Origin: Roseiarcus sp963748545
GTDB taxonomy: Bacteria; Pseudomonadota; Alphaproteobacteria; Rhizobiales; Beijerinckiaceae
DNA length: 64,000 nt
Assembly (NCBI GenBank): GCA_963748545.1
Contig: CAVVJO010000036.1
Coordinates: 351,907 to 415,906, forward strand
Direction of reading: 5' to 3'
Shown: piece after piece, positions 19,166 to 27,179 of the stretch
Numbering within the stretch: position 1 is the first letter of the stretch
Layout of the letters: each line of letters opens with the position of its first letter
The notes under the pieces: model-generated
The model's database searches: none
What the model was told of the DNA's origin: nothing
The model's input: the letters and a program-made list of their open reading frames with translations, nothing else
Translations under genes and position numbers: made by a program

Positions 19166-19931
19166 GGCGCGGTCCCCGGCTCTCGGGCGCGGATTCAAGG
19201 GTCTCAAGGGCTTGCAGCGGATTTTCCGGGCGCATGCAGCGCCCGGCGTTATCCTGCCTGCGAGCGCCAACGACCGGGCGGCGGCGCGGAGACTCCGGCG
19301 CGCTCGCCTTTTCCTTCCCAGAGTCGGTTTTGAGTTTTTTCAAGACGTTGCTACAGGTTTTCGGGGCGAGCGAAGCGAGGGACGGAGCGCTCGCCAAGGC
19401 CGGGTCTCGACGGGTCGGCGCGGCTCCGGTTTTGAGCGTTCTCAAGATCTTATCGCCAGATTTCGGGCCACGCGCCGCTTCCGGCGCCGTCACGCCCGCC
19501 AATATGGGCGGGCAGAGCGGCGCGGCGGTCAGAATGGCGAGCCGGCGCCGCGGAAACCCCGAGCCCGCGGGGATGGCGGGGCTGGAGGTCCGGCGAAGGC
19601 GCGCGGCGATGCAGCACGGGCTTATTGGCACAACAAAAATGCGTTAGCATATATTCTGAAAAATGGAAAGATGAATCGTTCAAGCTATTGAATTCATTGC
19701 CAATAATGCCAACGACGTCATGGCTCACGCCGTCAGCCTTCGCAAATCTCGGAGCGTGACGTCATTCTGCGATCCGGGCCGCCCCTCTTGCGCCTCGAGA
19801 GGGCCGGGCGCCTGCGAGGATGGGTCGCATTGTCGGGGCTCTGGGACCGCCGTATTCGGGGTCGGACGGGCGCCGTCGCTGGCGCCATGGAACAAGCGGA
19901 GCCTCGCTCGGAGGCTTTCGGAGACGGGTGA
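19166..19931. repeat. Long spacer with a degenerate ~45-base repeat in three copies
   Basis: No credible gene lies here. Three related stretches sit at 19186-19231, 19324-19370 and 19428-19474. They share the outline CGG(A/T)TTnnAG...(T)CTCAAG...CTT...G(A/G)TTTTCGGGGC, for instance GGTTTTGAGCGTTCTCAAGA in the third copy. Spacing between copies is about 140 and 104 bases. An AT-rich island at 19620-19710 contrasts with the GC-rich surroundings and could hold the promoter of the downstream ferredoxin gene or a remnant of foreign DNA. Confidence 0.5.
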
Positions 19932-20135
19932 ATGGTTTATCGGATCGTTGCGGAGCTGTGCACGAGCTGCGGCGCCTGCGAACTGGACTGCCCGAACGAG
20001 GCGATCAGCATCGACCGTTTCACCTATGTGATCGACCCGACGAAGTGCCAGGAGTGCGAGGGCGTCTACGACACCCCGCACTGCGCCTCGGTCTGCCCGG
20101 TGCCAGGAACCTGCGTGCCCGCCGCCGAGAGCTGA
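19932..20135 (+). CDS. YfhL-type 2[4Fe-4S] ferredoxin
   Basis: A 67-residue ferredoxin. The first cluster motif is CTSCGACELDCP at residues 10-21 and the second is CQECEGVYDTPHCASVCP. The longer spacing in the second motif is typical of the Alvin/YfhL group, which carries two low-potential [4Fe-4S] clusters. It transfers single electrons in the cytosol. No obvious partner reductase is adjacent. It is convergent with the small unknown gene at 20285, with a hairpin between them. Confidence 0.9.
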   Translation: MVYRIVAELCTSCGACELDCPNEAISIDRFTYVIDPTKCQECEGVYDTPHCASVCPVPGTCVPAAES

Positions 20136-20250
20136 CGGTCAAAATCAAACGCCGGATTCCCGACAGGAACGGTGAGACTGCGCAAGAAGCGGTCGCTCGC
20201 CGAGTGCTTGGCCAAGGGATCACATAGAACTTCGCCGCCCCGCAAAGTCG

Positions 20251-20273
20251 GGCGGAGGTAGGAGGCCTCCGCC
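20251..20273. terminator. Hairpin between convergent genes
   Basis: GGCGGAGG and CCTCCGCC form a perfect 8-base-pair stem with a seven-base loop. It lies between the convergent ferredoxin gene and the small unknown gene, a good position for a two-way terminator. There is no clear T run, so termination is inferred from position. Confidence 0.4.
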
Positions 20274-20284
20274 ATTGAGCTGGA

Positions 20285-20671
20285 TCACCCCGCGGCGCAC
20301 GCCAATTCTGAGACGCGTGCGCCATGAGCCGGCGACAAAGGCTTAGGGCGAAACGGGACCCCGAAACCTGCCGGCGCCCGCGGCGGGTCGTCGTCATTGT
20401 CGTTGGAGCCCGGGGGGCCGCCCCGCCTCAACCATCTTGAAACCACGCTACGCCTGCGGCCCGAAGGTGGCGGCAGTTTGCAAGCCCCTCTGTCATTGTG
20501 CGCCAGTTCATCGAGCAAACCGAGCGCTTGCAAAATCGCGTCAGCTTCAACGACAGCGCCGCTATCGAGCCGGCGCAACGAGGGAGCGTTCTCGATCGCC
20601 CGGGCATCCGAAATCCACGACGCCAGGACCGCCCTCTTTTCCGCCGTTGTCAGTTTCGGATCGCTCGTCAC
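20285..20671 (-). CDS. Small unknown protein downstream of Hsp20
   Basis: A 128-residue protein. The first 60 residues (MTSDPKLTTAEKRAVLASWI, then DARAIENAPSLRRL and ADAILQALGLLDEL) resemble a conserved hypothetical protein seen near small heat-shock genes in Hyphomicrobiales. The second half is rich in Pro, Arg and Asp and looks disordered. Function unknown. It lies 154 bases downstream of the Hsp20 gene on the same strand and may be heat-induced with it. Confidence 0.6.
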   Translation of the reverse strand: MTSDPKLTTAEKRAVLASWISDARAIENAPSLRRLDSGAVVEADAILQALGLLDELAHNDRGACKLPPPSGRRRSVVSRWLRRGGPPGSNDNDDDPPRAPAGFGVPFRPKPLSPAHGARVSELACAAG

Positions 20672-20825
20672 GTCATCAGGGTGGGTGTAGATCGCCGCCC
20701 ATCAGCTAGAGCAGACGATTCAGATCGGCTTGATTGGATAGGGGTAAAGCTTTGGCTCATCTCCATTCTCCGCAATCATGGCCTCCCGGCCGGGGACCGG
20801 GAGGCGGACCGCAGTGGTTCGCAGA

Positions 20826-21296
20826 TCACGCAACCTTCTTGGCGCTTGTGTCGATCTGCTTCGGCTGATTGTCCGGCTTCACAACCTTTGCTTCGACGCT
20901 GGCGCCGCCGATCTCGATGCGTCGCGGCTTCAGCTGCTCCGGCACCTCGTGCACGAGATCGATCGTGAGAAGACCGTGCTCCGCACTGGCGCCAACCGCC
21001 TTCACATGGTCGGCGAGATTGAAGCTCTGCTTAAAGGTCGACGGGATGCCCTGGTGAAGTAGCTCCGGCTGCTCACTCTTCTGACCGGTCACCAGGAGCG
21101 TACCTCCATGCTGGACCAATTCGATCTCGCTCGGGGCGAAGCCGGCGATGGTCATGGTGATACGGTACTGGTCTTCGCCCTTTTTCTCGATGTTGTAAGG
21201 CGGCCAGTCGGATCGAATGCTCTTGTCGAGCAAGTCAAACAGCCGGTCGAAGCCGACCGTTGAGCGATAGTAGGGAGTAAAGTCGAAAGTTCGCAT
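20826..21296 (-). CDS. Hsp20 / IbpA-family small heat shock protein
   Basis: About 156 residues. The ATG at 21296 is chosen because GGAGG lies eight bases upstream, whereas the GTG at 21302 is too close. The N-terminus MRTFDFTPYYRSTVGFDRLF is characteristic of the IbpA branch. The alpha-crystallin domain spans PPYNIEKKGEDQYRITMTIA to GLLTIDLVHEVPE, and the C-terminal tail carries the I-x-I-like RRIEIGG. It holds unfolded proteins for refolding by DnaK and ClpB in the cytosol. The untranslated leader may fold as an RNA thermometer. Confidence 0.93.
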   Translation of the reverse strand: MRTFDFTPYYRSTVGFDRLFDLLDKSIRSDWPPYNIEKKGEDQYRITMTIAGFAPSEIELVQHGGTLLVTGQKSEQPELLHQGIPSTFKQSFNLADHVKAVGASAEHGLLTIDLVHEVPEQLKPRRIEIGGASVEAKVVKPDNQPKQIDTSAKKVA

Positions 21297-21375
21297 AGCC
21301 ACATCCTCCGTGAAGCAATATGGATATGACGCCGGCGCTGCCGGCGCTCGCGCCGAGCCGTCAGGCCTCGGCGCA
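21297..21375 (-). promoter_or_regulatory. Candidate ROSE-like RNA thermometer in the hsp20 leader
   Basis: On the minus strand, CATATCC (21328-21322) can pair with GGATGTG (21306-21300) over seven pairs with one G-U wobble. That pairing ties up the end of the Shine-Dalgarno region GGAGGAT just before the start codon, and TTGCT lies in the loop. Further upstream, CGCCGAG and CTCGGCG form a perfect 7-base-pair stem, and a GCCGGC hairpin lies between. This arrangement fits ROSE elements of rhizobial small heat-shock genes, but I have not folded it by computer. Confidence 0.4.
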
Positions 21376-21459
21376 CAGCGATTTGGTTAGCGTATCAGAG
21401 GCTTCAAGGGGGAGCCCCGAAAATTTTTATCCGAACGAAATCATTGGGTTAGTTACGCG

Positions 21460-21679
21460 GCGGCAGTCATCGACACGGGTGGTCCGCGTGGAGCCAATCC
21501 GATCAACCGTTCCGCCATCGGCGACCGAGATCCGCTAAAATAAAACTCCGAAGGCACCCTCGGCCTCTACATCTCGCGGGACGATCCCGGCCCGGACAAA
21601 CAGCCCAACTGGCCTCCCGCGCGAGCGGCGTCGTCGCGGCTCTTATGCGCCCAGGCCCGACGCACCCGACGGGCGCTAG
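21460..21679 (+). pseudogene. Decayed C-terminus of a DUF1254/DUF1214 protein
   Basis: Translation in the frame of 21490 gives GANPINRSAIGDRDPLK, an in-frame TAA at 21541, then NSEGTLGLYISRDDPGPDKQ and PNWPPA. This matches the C-terminal DUF1214 pattern (NPINRYAIGDR, GSLTLYIQ, D-P-P-G-x-D-K, NWLPAP). After about 21620 the frame shifts by one and the ending reads GSYAPRPDAPDGR with a TAG at 21677. The segment between NWPPA and the end is shortened. The rest of the gene is absent, so this is a real relic and not merely a sequencing slip. Confidence 0.7.
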
Positions 21680-21935
21680 AATCCGCCGCCGGTGCGGAAT
21701 TATATAAGAAGCCGAATCGCCCCGGGCGGCGGCCGTTCGAACCGCCCTCGGAGTCGCGCAGGTCAGTGACCGCTTGCCGTCTCCCTTGCAGCGTTCCCCG
21801 CCACGATCCGCGGGCTCCGCTTCACATCGACTCCCGCCATCCGCTGCGGCGGCCGATCTGGGCTTGGCTCAAGACGCAGGCATTAGAATTCGGCTCACGA
21901 GGACGGCAGACCGGGCGACGTTGCTTGGCGGAGCG
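21680..21935. other. Spacer after the DUF1214 relic
   Basis: GC-rich spacer that precedes the end of the SsnA-like gene. I see no gene or strong structure apart from a short AT stretch at 21699-21716. Confidence 0.3.
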
Positions 21936-23126
21936 TCAAATCTTCGCCATCCGTTCCCACAGGCGTTCCGCTTCGGCGCGTCCGATCGCGGCGATCCGAT
22001 CGAAATCGCCGGTCTCCAGCGCGCCGTCGCGCACGACGATCCGGCCGTCGACCACGACATGCGCGATCTTGCCCTCGCGCCGCACCACGCAATCGCCGAG
22101 CGCGCCCGGGGCCAGCGGCGCGATCGCGGCGCCGAAACGCTCCGCCGCCAGCGCGTGGCCGGCGCTGAGGCGGCCCTCGACGCCCGGGTCGCCGTTGGCC
22201 GCGGCGAGCCGTTTCAGCGCCGCCTCTTCCGCGCCCATGTCGGGGTCCCAGCCGTCGACGCCGAGCGCGACGCGCGGCGTCGCCGACAGCGCGGAGGCGT
22301 AGCCGACGCGGTTGCCTTCGTTGGAGCGCGGGTTGTGGACGAACCATGCGCCGGCCGCCGCGGCTTGGCGCGCCTGATCGGGGCTCAGACGCACCCCGTG
22401 CGCGAGGATCGAGCCCTCGGGCAGCGCGTCGAGCGCCAGGAGACGCTCGAGCGGCCCGGCGTAGCCGCGCCCGACGGCGTCATCGACGTCCGAAGAATCC
22501 TCGGCCACGTGGATATGGACGACCGTGCCCAGTTCGCGCGCGAGCGCGCCGGCCTCGCGGATCGTGTCGTCGGAAACGGTGAAGCTCGCGTGCAGCCCGA
22601 CCAGCCCGCGCACGAGCGGCGTTGGCGGGACGCGGCGACAGGCGTCCAACCCGCGCCGCGCCTCGTCGCGGCCGAAATTCCGCTCGGTCGCGCCGTAGCA
22701 AAGCAGCGCCCGAATCCCGAGGTCGGAGCAGGCCTCGGCCAGGATCGGAAGCGAGCCCTCGATCAGGTTCGGCAATTCGTGATGATCGACGAGCGTCGTC
22801 ACCCCGGCGAGCAGAGCGCGGGCCAGATAATCGCGCGCGGCCGCCTCGAGGCTTTTCGCGTCGAGCGCGCGGTCGAGAGGCCACCACACCCTTTCCAGAT
22901 TCTGCAGGAACGTCTTGGGCGGAAGGTCGGGCGCCGGCATGCCGTAGCGCGCAAGGCCGCTGTAGAGGTGGGTGTGGGCGCAGACGTCGCCCGGCGCGAT
23001 CTCGCCGTCGCCGCAGGCGAGCCGCTCAGCCCCTGCCGGCGCCTCGGCGACCACGCGGCCATCCTGGATCGCGACGGTCAGGCCAAGGCGGTCGGGGCCG
23101 ACAAGGAGCGCGCGCGTCAATGCCAA
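21936..23126 (-). CDS. SsnA-like metal-dependent aminohydrolase
   Basis: A 396-residue amidohydrolase-superfamily protein. Metal ligands are visible: the HxH of GDVCAHTHLYSG at about residue 52, HIHVAED, the His of ILAHGVRLS and the Asp of ALGVDGWDPDM. These match the cytosine-deaminase/TrzA/SsnA subgroup, which removes amino or chloro groups from heterocycles. The best start is a TTG at 23126 that overlaps the end of the molybdoenzyme gene, implying translational coupling. In E. coli ssnA also sits beside the xanthine-dehydrogenase homologue xdhD and ygfK. The substrate is probably a purine or its ring-opened product, inferred from context. Confidence 0.82.
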   Translation of the reverse strand: MALTRALLVGPDRLGLTVAIQDGRVVAEAPAGAERLACGDGEIAPGDVCAHTHLYSGLARYGMPAPDLPPKTFLQNLERVWWPLDRALDAKSLEAAARDYLARALLAGVTTLVDHHELPNLIEGSLPILAEACSDLGIRALLCYGATERNFGRDEARRGLDACRRVPPTPLVRGLVGLHASFTVSDDTIREAGALARELGTVVHIHVAEDSSDVDDAVGRGYAGPLERLLALDALPEGSILAHGVRLSPDQARQAAAAGAWFVHNPRSNEGNRVGYASALSATPRVALGVDGWDPDMGAEEAALKRLAAANGDPGVEGRLSAGHALAAERFGAAIAPLAPGALGDCVVRREGKIAHVVVDGRIVVRDGALETGDFDRIAAIGRAEAERLWERMAKI

Positions 23127-25772
23127 AACTCGCGGTCCGCGTCGGGGATGCGGCCGAGGGCGATGGCGCGGGCGGCGGGCGAATCCTTCATCGGCAGCCG
23201 CATGCGGCGCACGCCGTCGAACGCGGCGAGCGCGCCCGCGACCGCGCCGGCGGTCGGCACGAGGCCGATCTCGCCGACCCCCTTGGCGCCGAACGGCCCC
23301 TCGGGCTCCGGCTCCTCGACCAGCACGACCTCGACCTCGGGCATGTGCTGGGCGCGCAAAACGCCGATCTCACGCAGCTTGAAGGTCACCGGCATGCCGT
23401 CTCTGCAGGGAAGCTCCTCCGTCAGGGCGTAGCCGAGCCCCATGTGAACCGCGCCCTGGATCTGGGCCTCGCATTGCTGCGGGTTCAGCGCCCGGCCGAC
23501 GTCGTGGGCGGCGATCACCCTTTCGAGCGCGCCGGTCTCGTCGAGCACCACGACCTGGGTAGCGAAGCCATAGGACGTATGGGTCTTGATCTTGCCGTTC
23601 TTCAATAGGCCCTCCGCGGTGGTGTCGTCGATCCGCACCTCGCCGGCGTAGACGCGTCCCCGAAGCTCGGAAAGCGTCTGGCCCGAGTCGAGGTCGGCCT
23701 TCAGCTTTTGCGCGGCGTCGATGACGGCGCGTCCGCCGAGCAGGCTGCCGCGCGAGCCGGTCGTCTCTCCGCTGCCGACCTCGAAGCGGCTGTTGACCTG
23801 GGGCCGAAACACGGAGGCGGGAAGGCCGGTGACTTCGACGGCGCATTGGGTCAGGACGGTCAGCAGTCCCTGGCCCATTTCGGTGAAGCCGGTATAGAGC
23901 GCGACGAGGCCGTCGGGCTCCACCGCCAGACGGCACTTGCCGAATTCGATCGCGCCGTTGCCGATCCCCGAATTCTTGATCCCGCACGCGATCCCCACCG
24001 CGCGCCCCTTTGCGCGCGCCGCGTCGTAGGCGGGCCTCACCGCGAGCAGGGTCCTTTCGGCGCCGACCGACTTTTCCAGCACCTGCCCGGTCGTCGTCAG
24101 ATCGCCGACCCGCACGATGTTCCGCCAGCGCATGGTCCAGCCATCGAGGCCGACCTTGGCCGCGAGCAGGTCGATAGCGCCTTCGATCGCGAAGCTCGTC
24201 TGGTTGACGCCGAAGCCGCGCATCGCCCCGCACGGCGGATTGTTGGTGACCGCCGCAATCGCCTCGACCGCGAGCGCCGGCGTCCGGTAGGGCCCGCAGG
24301 CGTGCCCGGCGGCGCGCTCGAGCACCTTGCCGCCGACCGACGCGTAGGGGCCGGAGTCGCCGAGAATATCGGATCTTGGCCGCCGTCAGCCGCCCGTCCG
24401 CGTCGCAGCCGACGGTGTAGCGCATGGTCAGCGGATGGCGCTTGGCGTGCATGCGGATCAACTCTTCGCGCGAGAGCTCGATCCGCACCGGACGCCCGCT
24501 CAGGCGCGCGAGCAGCGCCGTCTGAGCCTGGATTGTCATATCCTCCTTGCCGCCGAATGCGCCGCCGTTCGGGACCAGCTCGACAAACAGCCGCTCCTCA
24601 GGCTCGCCAAGCACCGAGGCGATCTGGCGGCGGTCCTCGAAGACGCCCTGGCTCTGGGTCAGGACGTGCAGCCGACCGTCGGGCAGCGGCCTGGCCAGGC
24701 AGGCCTCTGGTTCGAGGAACAGGTGCTCGATCCGCTGGGTCTTCCATTCGCCGCTGACGACATGCGCCGACGCGGCGAGCGCGGCCTCGACGTCGCCGCG
24801 CGCGTAGCGCGTTGTCGAGAGCACGTTGCCGTGCTTCGGATTGACCTGCGGCGCGCCGGACCTGATCGCCTCGGCCGGGTCGAGCACCGGGGGCAGGGGC
24901 TCGTAGTCGACCTCGATCCGCGCGGCCGCTTCGCGGGCGAGGCGCGGCGTTTCGGCCGCAACCGCGGCCAGCACGTCGCCGACATACCGCGCCTCTTCGC
25001 CTTCGGCGATGAACACGGGCCAGTCGGCAAGAATCTGCCCGACCCAGCGGTCGCCGGGAACGTCGGCGGCGGTCGCGATCGCTGCGACCCCCGACAGCGC
25101 AAGCGCCTTCGAGACGTCGATGCGCAGCACCCGCGCGCGGGCGTGCGGCGACAGAACGACTGCGCCATAGAGGAGGCCGGGCGCGTCGATGTCGGCGACG
25201 AACGGGCGCGTTCCCAGCGTAAGCTCCGCGCCCTGATAGCGCTGCAGCGGATTGCCCACCCCGCCGTCCTCGACGATCGCGGGCAGCGCGGCGCCGGTGA
25301 GCTTGGCGTCCTGGATGAGCTCGATCGCGTCGAGGATCTTGACGTAGCCGGTGCAGCGGCAAAGGTGCCCGTCGAGGAGCTTCGCCATCTCCACGCGAGA
25401 AAGCCGCTCGCCCTGGTCGGTGATCCATTTGATGCGCAACACCAGCCCGGGCGTGCAGAACCCGCATTGCAGCCCGGCCGCCGCCTGGAAGGCGTCGGCG
25501 TAGAGTTTTCGCTCGTTGTCGCTGACGCCCTCGAGCGTCGTGATCGACCGGCCCTGGACCTGCTCGGAGCGGACCGCGCAGGCGAGCTTCGGCTGGCCGT
25601 TGAACAGCATCAGGCAGGAGCCGCATTCCCGCTGCGGCGAGCAACCGGACTTGACCGACTTGATCTTGAAGGTCTCGCGAAGGGCTTCGATGAAAAGCTG
25701 GTCGGCCGGCGCCTCGAACCGGCGGGGTTTGCCGTTCAGCGTGAACTCAATGGTCTTGGTTGGGTTCGCCAT
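23117..25772 (-). CDS. FAD-less xanthine-dehydrogenase-like molybdenum hydroxylase (XdhD-like), one frame break
   Basis: About 885 residues once repaired. Residues 1-155 form the two 2Fe-2S domains: the plant-type cluster CSPQRECGSCLMLFNG with its last Cys in LACAV, and the C-terminal four-helix cluster QCGFCTPGLVLRI with HLCRCTGY. The chain passes directly into the molybdopterin domains (NPLQRYQGAELTLGTRPFVA, ELVPNGGAFGGKEDM, NPPCGAMRGFGVNQTSFAIE, GPFGAKGVGEIGLVP) with no FAD domain between. This is the layout of E. coli XdhD and of selenium-dependent xanthine dehydrogenases. The frame breaks near 24367, where a one-base shift turns AAKIRY into DILGDSGPYASVGGKVLERA-like sequence. It likely hydroxylates a purine ring and must pass electrons to a separate partner. 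Confidence 0.85.
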
Positions 25773-25939
25773 GGTCGGTCCGGTGCGCGCTCATGTCCCA
25801 CCCGTTATGCCTGGACGCAGCGACGGGCGAGGTGTTTCATTGTCGCAGCCGTTTCCGTGGCGAATGGCCAATTGCGAATGGCGAGGGCGTCCCTGGCCAT
25901 TCGCCAGTCTCTGCTCGCCGCTCGTCTGTTGAGACCCCG

Positions 25940-27169
25940 ATGCGACAAAACCTTCGAGTGAACGGCGCGCGGCTTCTCTCGCGCCTCGAACGGCTGGCCG
26001 AGGCCGGCGCGCGGCCCGACGGCGGAGTCAACCGTCTCGCGCTGACCGACGCCGATCGCCAAGGCCGCGATCTCGTCGTCGGCTGGATGCGGGAGCTCGG
26101 CCTCGCCGTTTCGATCGACGCCATCGGCAATGTCGTGGGCGTGCGCGCCGGCCGCGACAAGGGCGCGCCCGTCATGATGGGGAGCCACATCGACACGGTG
26201 GCCACCGGGGGGCGCTACGACGGCGCCCTCGGGGTCCTCGCCGGTCTCGAGGTGATCGAGACGCTGAACAATTCGGGCGTCGTCACCCGCCGCCCTGTGG
26301 CGGTGGCCTTCTTCACCAACGAGGAGGGCGCGCGCTTCCAGCCCGACATGTTCGGCAGCCTCGTCTTCACCGGCGCGCTGCCGCTGGAGACGGCGCTCGC
26401 GACCGTCGCCGTCGACGGCGCGGTCGCCGGCGAGGAGCTGCGGCGCATCGGCTACGCCGGGTCAGCGCCGGTCGGCCGGCCGGACGTCCAAGCCTATGTC
26501 GAGTTGCACGTCGAGCAGGGGCCGACGCTGGAGGCCGAAGGCTTCGCGATCGGCGCGGTCGAGGGCGTGCAGGGCATCTCCTGGAGCGAGCTGACCCTCA
26601 ACGGCCAGGCGAACCACGCCGGCACCACGCCGATGCGGATGCGCCGCGACGCGGGCTACGTCGCGGCCGAGATCGCAGCGTTCGTGCGAAAGCTCGCGCG
26701 CGACCTCGGCGGCGATCAGGTCGCGACTGTCGGCGCGCTGACCCTCACGCCTAACCTCGTCAACGTCGTCGCCGAGCGCGCGGTGATGACGGTCGATCTG
26801 CGCAACACCGACAACGATCGGCTCATCGAGGCCGAACGCCGGCTTGCGGCCTTCGTCGCGGAGGCCGCCGCTGCGGAGAGCGTGACGGTCGAGAGCCGGA
26901 CGCTCGCCCGGTTCGATCCCGTCCCGTTCGCGCCGGCGCTGGTTTCGCGCGTCGAGGCGATCGCGCAGGACTTCGGTTTGCCGGTGAAAAGGCTGCCAAG
27001 CGGGGCGGGTCACGACGCGCAGATGCTGGCCGCGGTCTGTCCGGCCTGCATGATCTTCGTGCCGAGCGCCGGCGGCGTCAGCCACAACATCGCGGAATAC
27101 ACCGCCCCCGAGTCCTGCGCCGCCGGCGCCGACGTGCTGCTGCGGCTTGTCGCCGAGCTGGCGGAATGA
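25940..27169 (+). CDS. Hydantoinase/carbamoylase-family amidase (M20-like)
   Basis: About 409 residues from the ATG at 25940. The frame is open further upstream, but that part lacks family similarity. Zinc ligands sit in MMGSHIDTVATGGRYDGALG, FFTNEEGARFQ, YVELHVEQGPTLE and SGAGHDAQMLA, and the dimerisation-domain motif is GQANHAGTTPMRMRRDA. This is the N-carbamoyl-L-amino acid hydrolase / allantoate amidohydrolase / beta-ureidopropionase family, which cleaves N-carbamoyl groups to the amine, CO2 and ammonia. It is divergent from the molybdoenzyme gene by 167 bases and overlaps the same promoter region, so it should act on a ureido product of the same pathway. Confidence 0.87.
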   Translation: MRQNLRVNGARLLSRLERLAEAGARPDGGVNRLALTDADRQGRDLVVGWMRELGLAVSIDAIGNVVGVRAGRDKGAPVMMGSHIDTVATGGRYDGALGVLAGLEVIETLNNSGVVTRRPVAVAFFTNEEGARFQPDMFGSLVFTGALPLETALATVAVDGAVAGEELRRIGYAGSAPVGRPDVQAYVELHVEQGPTLEAEGFAIGAVEGVQGISWSELTLNGQANHAGTTPMRMRRDAGYVAAEIAAFVRKLARDLGGDQVATVGALTLTPNLVNVVAERAVMTVDLRNTDNDRLIEAERRLAAFVAEAAAAESVTVESRTLARFDPVPFAPALVSRVEAIAQDFGLPVKRLPSGAGHDAQMLAAVCPACMIFVPSAGGVSHNIAEYTAPESCAAGADVLLRLVAELAE

Positions 27170-27179
27170 GCCGCGCGCG

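Noticed and set aside
17789..19270. 493-residue minus-strand frame opposite purB
   Set aside because: PurB is intact and canonical, so this is a shadow.
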